Assembly (NCBI GenBank): GCA_963556195.1
Contig: OY744544.1
Location: 44,976,484 to 45,040,483 of the forward strand
Source of the DNA: Sepiola atlantica
Lineage: Eukaryota; Mollusca; Cephalopoda; Sepiida; Sepiolidae
Length of the DNA: 64,000 bases
Reading direction: 5' to 3'
Numbering within the stretch: the stretch's first letter is position 1; every line of letters starts with the position of its first letter. A program made the position numbers and the translations under genes. Under the pieces are notes generated by a model. That model saw nothing but the letters and a program-made list of their open reading frames with translations, did no database searches and was not told the DNA's origin. Below are positions 35,376-46,500 of this stretch, one piece after another.

Positions 35376-35910
35376 TGATTTCAATTTCTTTCTTTATTTT
35401 GTTATTCAATCTGAGCTTAACTAGTGTGTATGTACCTATGGTTCTATATGCTTCTGTACCTGCCAATGGGGTTTTTATTTGTAGTTCAATAATTCAATCA
35501 GGGCTCAGGTGGCAGAGGAGGTATTTATTTAAATGTCTATATTTAGTGACGAATTACTGTTTTTATTGAGTAGTTTGGACTTTTTTTGTTTCCAGATTTT
35601 AATTTGGTATTTTCCCTCTCGACACAACCTACAATTCCTGCTGTTTATGCTGCAAGCGAGCTCCATCTTGATGATCTATTTTATGCAAGTGTTAATATTT
35701 GTTTTTTTATCCTTTTTTATACTTAGTCTTATCCTGTTTTGCATGCAGAATTTCTCAGTTATCATAGTATAGGTGTACCTGACCTTGAATGTGTTTTCGG
35801 TAGCACCTATATACATCTCAGTGCTACTGAATAGGTGTACCAGCATACTGGCATACCAAAAAAGAATTCTGATAAAAAAATATTATGTTTCGGATGTGAG
35901 GATTTAGATA
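35376..35910. other. No gene seen
   Basis: T-rich sequence with short plus-strand frames of low-complexity hydrophobic composition, resembling nothing known to me. Confidence 0.5.
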
Positions 35911-36200
35911 AGTAATAATCAGTTCTAAGTGACAGTCTTCTAGAGTTTTAAGGTTCAGTACGGGCGATACTAATAATAAAATTACAAATTACTTCTACCC
36001 GGCCATAGCTGATAAAACAATAGCAAGTTATTTCCATGGATTAAATAAAGGGTTCCGTTCGAAATTCCATCCAGTTCAACATAAAAATTCCTGCGTTCGA
36101 CATGACACGTCTGAAAAAGGTTGGAGGTTACATCGATAGAAAGGTTTTGAGAATAACATTCAAGATGAGAACAATAGTCCAAATGATCTAAATGATAAAA
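35911..36200 (+). mobile_element. SINE copy related to the 18.5-kb hairpin
   Basis: AATAATCAGTTCTAAGTGAC and AGTCTTCTAGAG match the right arm of the 18.5-kb element. They are followed by GGATTAAATAAAGGGTTCCG and then a decayed tail (GTCTGAAAAAGGTTGGAGGT, ATAGAAAGGTTTTGAG). The tRNA-like head is truncated here. Confidence 0.7.
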
Positions 36201-36554
36201 ATAGATTAAAAAGATCTTTTGTCAAGTTAAGTGCATCTGTTGCCACTTCTTCTCAATCTTTTTAATTAAGAAAACTTTTATCTTCTCACTCTGAAATATT
36301 TTGATTAGATAAGCTTTGTTTTAAGTTTTCAAAATCGTTTATATCACAAGTCATTTTCTTTTTTGTTGTCGTACGTATTTAAACGATATATATTTTATGG
36401 GTGTAAGTTGTAGACTTTGCTCATCCGTCGTTCCTGATTCTGAATAATAATAAATACAAATTGTAAGTAAAAACTAATTTTCTTCATTTTGAATTGAACG
36501 TTTGTTCAATTGGAAGGTGTAAAACTGTGTTTTCGCATTTTACTAGATTCAAAA

Positions 36555-37085
36555 AAAATTATTTATTAGTTTCGCTAATGAGGTTATATTTTACGTCGAG
36601 TTTGTTTGTCACTATGTTTGTTTGTTTGTTTGTTTGTTTGTTTGTGTAAAGCCTAGCGTCCATATCGCTTGACCAATTGTCACTAAAGTGGTCAAAATAT
36701 CGGTCATGATCTAAGTTAGAACTGATTTAATTTGGGGATATCTCGATTAAAGGTCAAGGTCATGGTAACTTCTGTTCTGTATTGTAGCTAACGAAGTTCC
36801 GCATCTTATATGACCTTCACCTTGAAAAGTTTGGTCGCAATCGAAATTATGACGGAATTTCAACTTGTCATTTTCTCAAATTTGATGAATGGATCTGATG
36901 CTTTTTGATAACAGTAAACACCATGAAAAATTTTCAGCCTGATCAGATAAATGGTTTTTAAGTTATCAACATTTCCATGGCATAACTTTAGGGATACCTC
37001 ATACAATATGGAGAAGGCCCAGAGAAGGCTTTGGCTCATCCTTACGTTGTCAGGTGGAAGTATGCAGTCTCACAACTGATTTATG
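36555..37085 (+). repeat. Dispersed repeat family X, copy 1
   Basis: Starts near TTATATTTTACGTCGAG with a (GTTT)n run, then GCCTAGCGTCCATATCGCTT, GGTCAAAATATCGGTCATGA, and ends near GTGGAAGTATGCAGTCTCAC. An inverted copy lies at 47610-48245 with the same order of blocks. No protein is encoded. Mobile origin is likely but I see no diagnostic termini. Confidence 0.75.
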
Positions 37086-37795
37086 TTCTTGTTGAAGATG
37101 CAATAAACATTTTTTTTTAATTAAGTTGTAATTTTAGAGAAAATTTCTTACAGTTACGAAAAAATATATATGAAAACAATTAATTAAGTGTTGTTTTTTA
37201 ATTAATTCAATTAACCATTTATATTTTATTTATTTTTATAAAAAAAAATTTCGGCTGAAAAAAATTAAATTAAACCTCATGTTCCATTGCTGAATAAATT
37301 AATTACAAAAAAAAACAGAAAACAAACAAACACTAACAAAGAAATTCGGCAATCGATCAAAATAGGGTTCCAATTCTTTTTTATGAACACATAGAAAATG
37401 CATATTGGTCACGAATCAAGGCGATCCATAATACAGGCCTGGCAAAGATACAACTGGGGTCCACGACTGAGGGCGGACATGTGAAGACCAAAATTACTAA
37501 ATAATAATTACCGAGAAAAGTTTTAGTAAGAAATTTCTTAGTAATGTCCAGTAATTAGCAACTATACACATTATTAGGAAACAGCTTACAATAATTGATT
37601 TATTTCCATCAAATCAGATGTAAAAAGTACAAAAATATAAAAGAACTAAATTCACAAAAAATCACTTTATTCATCATGAATTAGACACATTTTTGATAGT
37701 TCAAAAATCTTGAGTCAATTTGTTTATATTGACTAATTGATTACAGAAAATATAATGCCAATATAATCAGAAAGCAAATTCAACATTTTACAAAA

Positions 37796-38183
37796 TACAG
37801 GGTGGGCCAAAATAAAGGTCCTATCTTTAAATTTGAATAACTTGAATTTGAATAACTTCCACAAAATAAAAGTTAAACTCACCAAACTTTATGTGTGTGT
37901 AGACTGACCCTTCCGAGATTTTTTGAAATAAACAAAACAAATTTTAGCCGAAAAACACTTCTTAAAACTTACAAAAACTAAAGTATTGTTTTTTACACTG
38001 TTTTGAGTTTTTTAAGCACAAATAATGTTTTCTAAATGAGGGTACGTTCCTTAGGGCTAATACGGCTCATGCTTGCTTCGGAAGGGGTCCTTTACTTATT
38101 CTAAAAAAATTTTTTTTTTTAAATCAATAAATAAAAAAGTTATGAATTTTTAAAAATAGGACCCTTATTTTTGCCCACCCTAT
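37796..38183 (+). mobile_element. Mariner-like MITE, copy 1
   Basis: Flanked by TA. Begins CAGGGTGGGCCAAAATAAAG and ends in the inverted form TTATTTTTGCCCACCCTA. About 385 bp with no ORF. It is near-identical, in the opposite orientation, to 38571-38958. Confidence 0.9.
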
Positions 38184-38570
38184 ACTTCATGAACAAAATA
38201 ATGTTCGGAGAAACAATTTTGATAAGTTTTACAAAATTTATTATGTTTGTTACGTATACAATTAGTTTTTACAGAAGATAAAAAAATGCTTATTTCTTCA
38301 TGATAAACAGTCTTAATAATAAAATCAACTTACATTAACAAAAACATAAAATCAATAAAATATATGTAAAAAGGAGGTAAATGTAAAACATATCTAATAG
38401 CTACTTGGAAGATTATGCATTGTCAATACTGATTATGTTGTCATGAGAATTGTATAAACATTTTTATTTTATAAATAATATTTAAGATAATTTCAAAACT
38501 TTTAGTGTTGGTTCTAGAATTGCTTTGGGTTAATCAAACAAACAAAAATTTTGAAAAATATATTGGATAA

Positions 38571-38958
38571 TACAGGGTGGGCAAAAATAAGGGTCCTATT
38601 TTTAAAAATTCATAACTTTTTTATTTATTGATTTTTTTATATATTTTTTTTAAGAATAAGTAAAGGACCCTTCCGAAGCAAGCATGAGCCGTATTAGCCC
38701 TAAGGAATGTACCCTCATTTAGAAAACATTATTTTTGCTTAAAAAACTCAAAACAGTGTAAAAAACAATACTTTAGTTTTTGTAAGTTTTAAGAAGTGTT
38801 TTTCGGCTAAAATTTGTTTTGTTTATTTCAAAAAATCTCGGAAGGGTCAGTCTACACACACATAAAGTTTGGTGAGTTTAACTTTTATTTTGTGGAAGTT
38901 ATTCAAATTCAAGTTATTCAAATTTAAAGATAGATCCCTTATTTTGGCCCACCCTGTA
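38571..38958 (-). mobile_element. Mariner-like MITE, copy 2 (inverted)
   Basis: Begins TACAGGGTGGGCAAAAATAA and ends TTTTGGCCCACCCTGTA, with TA at both ends. It matches copy 1 almost base for base after reverse complementation, including the TTCGGCTAAAATTTG and CACACATAAAGTTTGGTGAG blocks. The two copies are 387 bp apart and could pair with each other in a transcript. Confidence 0.9.
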
Positions 38959-39344
38959 TAAACCCATGTTCTCTTATATTGAAATGATACATATCAGAAA
39001 CCGATATAAGATTTTACTTATGATAATTATTTTATCTGAAAGGAGGTCAATAACTCAAGTAAAATTAAATTAACAAGTTTAAATACTTTTTAAGCTTCAA
39101 TTGTACTATTATAGAAACTGTTGAATTTTATTGCCTATTTCGCTCTGTATTCGTCCAAATGTTGGATAAAATTGATTTTTGGTCTGGTCTGAGATGGTAC
39201 TTTTGTCCTGACATAAAAATTTAAATTTATTTTTCAACAAGCTCTTTTTTAGTTACGTTTTTTCAGCAATAATAACTCTTGTTTGACCATTTAATAATGG
39301 GAGTTATTCGTGTTCTGTTCTGTTACTTAAATCTGAAAAAAAAA

Positions 39345-39750
39345 AACGAGATTCTACTTTGTTTAGGCGATTACGTGTGAACAACCTGAAAAATCTGTCT
39401 GAAAGAAGAAAAAACAAATTAACAATTATTTAAGAATTTAGAGTGGGGATTGATTTCGTATATAAAATTAACGTAAAATGATCCCCTATTTCCGGGCCAT
39501 TCTAGTTTCTTTTAGAGTAGTTAGCTAAAAGATTTTTTACCGAGTGGCAAGGTCGTGAAACGACACAGAATCACCTAAAAAAAGTAGAAATTGGTTAATT
39601 GCCTCAAAACGCTAAAATGACCCGGAAATGGGGGATCATTTTACGTTAAATTTATATGCGAACCTAATCTTTCATTCTAAATTTTAGAACAATTGTTTTT
39701 TTCTTCTTTCTGCTAAGTTTTTCAGAATCTCATTTTTTGTTTAAATACAT
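39345..39750. mobile_element. Foldback element, about 400 bp
   Basis: The left arm (39350-39515) holds GAGATTCTACTTTG, GAAAGAAGAAAAAACAAATT and TAACGTAAAATGATCCCCTA. The right arm (39590-39735) is its inverted copy: TAAAATGACCCGGAAATGGG, GGATCATTTTACGTTAAATT and TTCAGAATCTC. The spacer is about 75 bp. A single related arm is present at 28950-29120. Confidence 0.8.
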
Positions 39751-39804
39751 AATTTCCCAAGCAGTTAGTAGATATGTTTTACATATATTTTATTTAAAAT
39801 TTTT

Positions 39805-39965
39805 TTTTAACATAGTTCACCCCAAACAAGGCAGGTCGCCACTGTAGACGTAAGGGGCTACTGAGAAAAAAGAAAAGGGGAGAAGGTTTGGAGGGGGGGG
39901 GGGGTCAACCTAAATTGGGATCTGCGCAGCAAGATGTCTGTTTACATTAGTTTTAAATTTCTGCA
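39805..39965 (-). mobile_element. LINE 3'-end fragment, same family as 59.8 kb
   Basis: AACATAGTTCACCCCAAACA AGGCAGG, CGTAAGGGGCTACTGAG and ATCTGCGCAGCAAGATGTCT match the 3' untranslated end of the elements at 45260 and 59790. Only the last 150 bp or so are present, preceded by T-rich sequence corresponding to the poly-A tail. Confidence 0.85.
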
Positions 39966-40265
39966 TGTCATGTTTGAACAAGCATCTTCATTGGTCTGTC
40001 ATGCTTATGTTTGAAAAAGCATCTTCATTGGTCTGTCATGCTTAGATTTGAAATAGCATTTTTGTCAATCTGTCATACTTAGGTTTGAAACAGCATTTAG
40101 TTGGTCTGTCAGTTTTAGTTTTAAAATAGCATTTTCTTTGGTCTGTCATGCTAAAGTTTGAAAAATCATTTTCATTGTTCTTTCATGCTTAAATCTGAAG
40201 TAGGATATCTCTATGAATAGGTTATGTCTGTTGGTTGATCGGTCTGTCACGTTTGATTTTGAAAT
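39966..40265. repeat. Degenerate 37-bp minisatellite, about eight copies
   Basis: The unit resembles TTTGAAAAAGCATCTTCATT GGTCTGTCATGCTTAGG. The first units are well conserved and later ones diverge. It starts exactly at the end of the LINE fragment, at the sequence CTGCATGTC. Confidence 0.8.
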
Positions 40266-40471
40266 AGAATTTTGATAATTAAATACACAGTTCGAATGGA
40301 CGCATCTTAAGAAATCCTATTCTTGTTTCCCCTTCGATCTACAAAGACAATCGTGATTGAACCCACCTATAATTAGCAAGAATACATGAAATACCAAGAA
40401 AAAGAAAATACCCCTAAACTCCATGCACCCCCACCCACCTCTCTCGATATAAACAAACAAAATATAAACGA

Positions 40472-40497
40472 AACCCTAACCCTAACCCTAACCCTAT
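40472..40497. repeat. Interstitial telomere-type repeat (CCCTAA)4
   Basis: AACCCTAACCCTAACCCTAA CCCTA is four uninterrupted units of the animal telomere repeat, in the C-rich orientation, in the middle of the window. The flanks are unremarkable AT-rich and G-rich sequence. Confidence 0.9.
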
Positions 40498-40682
40498 CCA
40501 AATTTAAGGGTGAGGGGGGTTGATATTGGTTCATCTTTCAACAGTTGAAAGGGGGGGGGACCAGGGTTGACTATGTGGTCTGGATATATCGGTAGTTTTC
40601 TCTCCTGTGATAGCTGAAATTCATGGAAGAAGATCGCCAAAGACAGTTCATCTAACTTAAAAACTATATATTTACTAACTGT

Positions 40683-40960
40683 TTCTAGCCGGCGTTGCTC
40701 GGGAGTCTTTTTAGTTTCATTAATACTTTACGTGACTGGAATAGGATTTCTCACCTATATCTCACATTCTCTTTAAAACAAAAAGTAAAAAGTCAACCGT
40801 TTAGTTTTTCCTCCCACACCGTCAAAGTAAAAACCGACTGCGATTTAAAAACAAGAACAAATGTAAAAAAAGTTGTGCGTCCTCCGATGGGAATCGAACT
40901 CAGAATAACATTTTAGCAAGCTGACATCTTATCAATTTTTCTAACATGCCAGTGATATTA
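40683..40960. mobile_element. Helitron-like 5' motif and antisense tRNA-like segment
   Basis: TTCTAGCCGGCGTTGCTCGG GAG at 40685 resembles the start of the 11.9, 31.3 and 49.1-kb elements. At about 40865-40955, minus strand, a B-box-perfect GAGTTCGATTCCCATCGGAG preceded by GTCAGCTTGCTAAAATG looks like the 3' half of a tRNA-Ser-type sequence. I take it as a tRNA-derived repeat, not a tRNA gene, because no complete cloverleaf is evident. Confidence 0.45.
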
Positions 40961-41030
40961 ATACACATATTATATAAAACATGCTATGCAAATGTTATTG
41001 TGCAAGTAGGTTAAATAAAGTTCAATTGAA

Positions 41031-41412
41031 ATACAGAGTGATTCATAAGTCACTTAGCTATTTATTTTTGAAATTCTAAAGTTAAAAAATACGGTAATAC
41101 AAAACAGAAAGTTTATTCAACAAATTCATTTATGGGAGTTTAAAATTACAGCAAATTTTCAAAATTTCCACCTTCTTTCTGCATGCATAGCTCCATTTTT
41201 TTTGCAAGGAATTTACGACTCTTTGTAGCATATTTGATTGATTATGAAATAAATATATATAGAAACAAATATATAAACGAACAAATTTAAAATAACAAAT
41301 AGCAGTAATTAGAGAGTAAGATAACAATTATCAAAAGTTCATAGTATGTTTGTGCTTCATATGGTAATCATTTTCAATAGCTAAGTGAAGTGACTTATGA
41401 ATCACCCTGTAT
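41031..41412. mobile_element. Mariner-like MITE of a second family
   Basis: Flanked by TA. The left end is CAGAGTGATTCATAAGTCAC TTAGCTATT. The right end, 41378-41410, is its inverse (AATAGCTAAGTG, GACTTATGAATCACCCTG). About 380 bp with no meaningful ORF. The termini differ from the 37.8-kb family. Confidence 0.88.
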
Positions 41413-41427
41413 ATCTATATATAGTTT

Positions 41428-43189
41428 GTCACATATTGAAAATTTTGAGGAAATAGGATTTCTATAGGTCAATCCTATAATAAAATTTTCCCTTTAAGAA
41501 ATAGAAACCTCACCCTCGTCCATCCAATAATTAATCTTTCCATTTTAGAAAATAGAAATCCCCATCCTTAACAAAGTATCAAATTACCACCCACATACTT
41601 ACCAGTCCATAACGAGGTATCTAATTATTTATCCCTCAGTTTAAAAATAATTAACCCCAGTCAGCCGGTTCCTGAACACTTCAGATTCCAGATATCTTTA
41701 GACCAAATTTGGAAAAAGTGAAATTGTGAACCTTTGATATTGGAAGTCTATGATTACAAAAAAGATTCACTTTATGGTTGGATTAACAACTTTCCAAAAT
41801 GGAGTCAATCTTGACCGTACACATTGACCCCAATTGCCACCATCCTCCATGTCATGAGAAATCGGCAGGTCCTTCCGTTGTTGCTGATATATTCTGATGT
41901 TAGAGAATGAATCAAGGAGTTTCGAGATTTCGTCTGACAGACACGGTTTTGCTGCAAAGAATTATCTTTTCAAAACTCAGACAACTTTCATCAATTATCC
42001 GAGCATCGTCACCTCAAGTCAATTGCGGATTTTCAACTAAGACTAAAACCAAACATTAAAGAAAACACGTTCACGAAAAGATCTCCGTTCTCCTCATGGT
42101 ACATCTACAAAAGCTAAGTAATCTTGAATTAACTTCCTTTCTGGCTTGACCAATCAGGGACCGTCTTTCAGGCAAACTGAGTACACAACCGAAGTTGATA
42201 AAAGGGGTATGTTCACGAGACTTTTTCTCTTTCTAGTCAGGAGACCTCACAGCGAGCTGACTCATCCCACAGCGCTCCTACCTACCCCCAATTTCTCTCT
42301 TGGGACGCAACATACATCTATCCGGGGATTTGACTCTGGGTTCGACTTCGACAAAAAGACACAAGATTCCAACATGGCTACTTCTGCAGACACACGTGGA
42401 CTACTTAATGCATACATACTTACATACATGGACATTACCTGACTTCGACACCTATGTACTGTACAAACATTCTTCATCTATGAACTTTTTCTCTTTTATT
42501 ACAAACAGGACATTGACGGACTTCTGCATCTGTGTACGGACACATGTCCTTCATATATGAACTCTTTTATCTTCCCTACTAACGGGACATTTATTTAACA
42601 CCACGTGGACTTTCTAACCTTTTGCCTTCGTCCTTACACATGAATGTATTAATTTATTAACAACCTTTTCTTTCATTTCACCTTTTACTTACATGTTAAC
42701 GAAGATGACCAATAAAGTTGTTTTAAATATTAGAAGTTGGCTTTGTCTCGTTTCTATAGTATTCCATTAATGAACTCTTTCTGTTCCCCAAAGACATTCT
42801 CTCCCCGAAACCAGAACATTGTCTCCTTCAGACTCGTACTTTAATATTTTGTTTGCATCTTTGTCATCCTCCAAAAATATAATTATCCCAAAACCAATTT
42901 TATTTCCTGCCCCAACATTATCTTATTTGTTCCCCACTGTTTCTATTGTGTTCACTTCGTTCACATCCCATCCAATAAACATCTTATTTTTTATATAATC
43001 CCTTGTGTCATTGTTGTTCCATCAGCATGTTGTCTTTATTGTTAACTTCTCTGAAACCCAAAGCTAAGTTCTAGATGGACATTCCAAGTTTTTTAATCTT
43101 TCTTTTACTTTGAAAAATTATTGGAAAATATTTCGTTTGCACATTCCGATAACATGTTCCTTACGTAACACATCATAGCCGGTCTGTAA
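41428..43189 (+). mobile_element. Possible solo LTR or pol II unit without coding region
   Basis: Within this GC-richer block lie a CCAAT box (42150-42154), a TATA-like GATAAAAGGGG 45 bp later, and an AATAAA at 42711. This is the order expected of an LTR. The block could begin at TGTCACAT (41428) and end at CTGTAACA (43189), but no target-site duplication is apparent and no second LTR or pol gene is in the window. Short plus-strand frames inside look random. The boundaries are guesses. Confidence 0.3.
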
Positions 43190-43202
43190 CAATACACCCC
43201 CC

Positions 43203-44081
43203 CACACACACACATATATATATATAATGGAAAATTGGAAGAATGGGCCAACCAACAACGTGCTAAGTATTTCCTAGTTGAATTATCCCAGAAATATATA
43301 GATAAGGAAGGCTCTGAAAAGAGGATCTCTCAGGAGAGAATGATAATGGCTGCCCAAGATCAAGACTTGATGACCAATGCCTTTAAAAAGATGAGTGGTC
43401 TCAGCAACTATAACAAGTGCAGGTTCTGTCACACAGAAGTAGAGAGTGTGAGGCACTTGACATCCAGTTGTAAGGTTATCCTGGGGGTGGCTATTATACA
43501 ATGCGACACAACGGAGTGTGTAAATGTCTTCACTGGACTATTTGTAAAAAGTTGAATATCCAGTGTAGCAGCAAGTCCTGGGAGCATATACCAGAAAAAA
43601 CAGTTGGAAATAATTTATACACCATCCACTATGACTATGCAATCCCTATAGCTACATATCTAGAAAACGGAGCTGTTAAACCTGACATCGTAATATGGGA
43701 CAAAAGGGAGAAAGTAGCAACCTTAGTTGAAGTCAGTGTCCCTAATGATGCAGGATTGAACAGAGCAGAAAGTGAAAAGATTATGAAATACCAAGGTCTA
43801 ATGTACGACATGAAAAGAAACTGGAATCTTAGGAAAATCTCTATCATAGCAGTAATTATAGGAGCAACAGGACTAATGAAAAAGAATTTCAAAAGCTATC
43901 TGGCGAGTATACCCGGTGAACCGAGTGCAAGAGAAATACAAACAATTGCACTTAAAGGGACGATTAGAATCTTTAAAAGATCTCTAGGCTAGAGTGTCTG
44001 AAATAGCCGGTGAATGTCTGACATCCAGTAGGATGCCCCATCTCCAGCAAAAAACAGAAAGATAAGAAAAATAAAAAATAA

Positions 44082-44116
<35 letters not shown>
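43203..44116 (+). mobile_element. R4/Dong-like LINE 3' part with restriction-like endonuclease
   Basis: Two frames (43235-43490 and about 43495-43992) together encode the C-terminal end of a non-LTR element carrying a restriction-like endonuclease. First comes a zinc knuckle, CRFC...VRHLTSSC (C-x2-C-x8-H-x4-C). Then comes KCLHWTICKKLNI, WEHIPEKTV, and the nuclease core KPDIVIWDKREKVATLVEVS (PD, x14, E), followed by VPND, KYQGL and a final ALKGTIRIF. A single frameshift near 43490 separates the two. The copy is truncated 5' of the knuckle. It sits precisely between a (CA)n(TA)n run at 43203-43226 and a (TA)n run at 44088-44116. Confidence 0.85.
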
Positions 44117-44745
44117 CATCATCATCATCATCATCAACCGGTTTATTTGTTGAATCAGGCCACAATTAATCCTCTGATGAGGGTGGGGCCTGATTGTCTA
44201 GTCTCGAAATCTAAGTCTTCCTCTCCACTCCTGCCTTTGGCAAGGCTTGATGGAATCCATACCCATGGCCTTCCTATCACGTTTGACTACGTCCTCCCAA
44301 GTCAACTTGGGTCTGCCAGTGGTGATGTTCTCTGCTGGCACATTCAACTTTCGGACTTTAGCAATCCAGCCATCGCTACGCTCAATGTAACCCAACCAAC
44401 GCAGTCTGTTCTTCCGTATGATGTCCGTAAGGCTTTTCAAGTCGACCTGTGAGAGCAGGGATTCAAAAGAAACGTACTGTTCAGGCCTCACCAAACAGAT
44501 CCATCTGACCATTGCTCTGTCATTACGGCGCAGCTTCTTTAGTATGCCAGCAGAGACAGCCCAAGTTTCTGAGCCATACAACAGCACACTTCTGACACAT
44601 GATGAGTATACACGCCCTCTCGTAGTTGTTGGCAGGTGTTTGTTTGTCAGGATTGGTAGCAGCTCTCTAAACTTTTTCCAGGCACACTTGCAACGTGTAG
44701 CTGCCGCGAGTTCACAGCCTCCACCTGAATGAATAAAAGGACAGG
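44117..44745 (-). mobile_element. LINE ORF2 C-terminus, minus strand
   Basis: An open minus-strand frame (44587-44198) reads LLYGSETWAVSAGILKKLRR, NDRAMVRWICLV, RKNRLRWLGYIER and GRPKLTWEDVVKRD. Further upstream, in another frame, are WKKFRELLPILTNKHLPTT and GRVYSSCV. Its 3' end is the (ATC)n run at 44117-44136 on the plus strand, that is (GAT)n on the element's strand. It abuts the TA run of the preceding element. Confidence 0.88.
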
Positions 44746-45259
44746 TTTGATAGATATCGATCTAAATTTCGTATTAAATGCAGTTAATATAAATTAAATT
44801 AATTAAAAATAAACAATTAAATGCAACTAATGGATAAATATGATATAATGGGGATGTAAATTGATTCCAACATATTTCCGTTGTGCTGTACACAGGTAAG
44901 TAAAGAAGAAAAGTTCTGTCTGAATTTTGATGACTCGTTTTAGTCATAAATATATTTTATAATTGTGTGTGTGGTGTTTGTTGGTTTGTAGGTGTGTGTA
45001 ATTATCGTTATTGATATATCCGTTTATATCTGTGTACATATGTGAGTGTGTTCTTTTAAAGCTTGTGCGGGTGTGTATAATATTGGAGCTTGTGTGATTA
45101 TTCGATGAAATGTGTTTGCGTTTGTATGTTTACATTCACAAAAAGTTTTTAATTTAGGGGATAAGCGTGTTATGTGTTCGGTGTCTGTATGTATGTGAGA
45201 ATTTAAGTGGAGATATATGGGTATGCTTGTGTGCGTGTGTTTTGGCATGTGTATTTTTT
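44746..45259. other. No gene seen
   Basis: AT-rich, then a GT-rich low-complexity stretch (44960-45245). Confidence 0.6.
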
Positions 45260-46500
45260 TATTTTTTATTTTTTTTTAACATAGTTCACCCCAAACAAGG
45301 CAGGACGCCACTTTAGACGTAAGGGGCTACTGAGAAAAAAGAAGAGGGGTGAAGGTAGGGGGCAGTCAACCTAGATTGGTATCTGCGCAGCGAGATGTCT
45401 GTTTACATTAGTTTTAAACTTCTGCATGTCTGTAGTGTCGGGGAAACAGGGAGCAGGGAGGGAGTTCCAGAGGCCAGCAACACGAAAGAAGCTATTTGAG
45501 TAGAAGGCTCTCCGACATCTGGGGACCTCCACAGTGAATGAATGAGAGTTAGTTGATTGTCTAGTTAGTTTAGTGAATTTACGTCGAGGGGGCACTAGAG
45601 TAGCCAGTTCATCGGAGCATAATCCATTGAAGTATTTGTAAAACAAGCACAAGGATGCTACATTGCGGCGATGGGACAGGGACTGGAGCTTGGTTGACAG
45701 TGAGGGACCTATTAGGTTGGCGATTCTTTTTTGGACCTTGTCAAGGAGGGAGAGACTAGTAGATGATGCACCAGCCCAGATGTGACAACAATACTCCATG
45801 CATGGGCGGATGGTGGCTTTGTCGAGATACAGGATAATGTCAGGCGAGAGGAGTTTACTAGCACGGTAGAGGGAGCCAACCTTCTTTGCGGCAGCCTTGG
45901 CAATGTCTTCGATGTATTTGTTCCAATTCATGTTACCTGTGAAGGTTAGGCCGAGGAGTTTGAATGATAAACTCTCAGGTAGGGTGTTGTTAGCCATAAC
46001 AATCGGTGGTTGGAGAGGTTCTTTGTAGTTATTGAAGGAAAGGAGCTTTGTCTTAGCGGCATTAAAAGTTACCAACCATTTGTGACCCTAATCCACTACA
46101 GCCTGGAAGTCATTTTCTCAGGATTCAGCCAATGCCTCGGATATGATCGCGTCGGTTTTGCCAACATGGCGAGAGTAAAGCGTGGTGTCGTCAGCAAATA
46201 AACCAATCTCAGACACTATGTCATCAGGGAGATCGTTTATATAGATCAGGAACAACAGAGGTCCAAGGATAGATCCATGGGGTACACCAGCATTTATGTC
46301 ATGTTGCTTAGATAAACGGCCATCGAGGACAACCTGGATTTTTCTTTTGTCTAGAAAGGATCTGATTATATTAAGTAATTGCCCAGTAATACTGTATGAG
46401 CGTATTTTCAGGAGAAGTCCTTTATGCCAGACCTTGTCAAAGGCCTTGGATATATCAAGCGCTACTACCCTAGCTTCTTTTACACTTTTACTCAATATAT
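45260..46500 (-). mobile_element. Jockey/CR1-type LINE, minus strand, with lesions
   Basis: The reverse transcriptase on the minus strand reads VALDISKAFDKVWHKGLLLK, GVPHGSILGPLLFLIYINDL, GLFADDTTLYS (the catalytic FADD box) and then WLVTFNAAKTKLLSF, with the C-terminal CMEYCCHIWAG and VAGLWNSLPAPCF blocks. The His in GVPHGS replaces the usual Gln. In-frame stops lie near 46090-46125, between the two open segments. The 3' untranslated end (45280-45370) matches 39805 and 59826. It is 5'-truncated at about 46495. Confidence 0.93.

Noticed and set aside
40865..40955. A tRNA-Ser gene on the minus strand
   Set aside because: A perfect B-box is present, but no full cloverleaf could be drawn by eye, so it is treated as a SINE scrap.
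42146..42560. Plus-strand frames of 86-98 codons in the LTR-like block
   Set aside because: Overlapping in different frames, no family resemblance, composition typical of non-coding DNA.
44147..44732. Plus-strand frames opposite the minus-strand LINE
   Set aside because: Shadow frames; the minus strand carries the recognisable reverse-transcriptase blocks.
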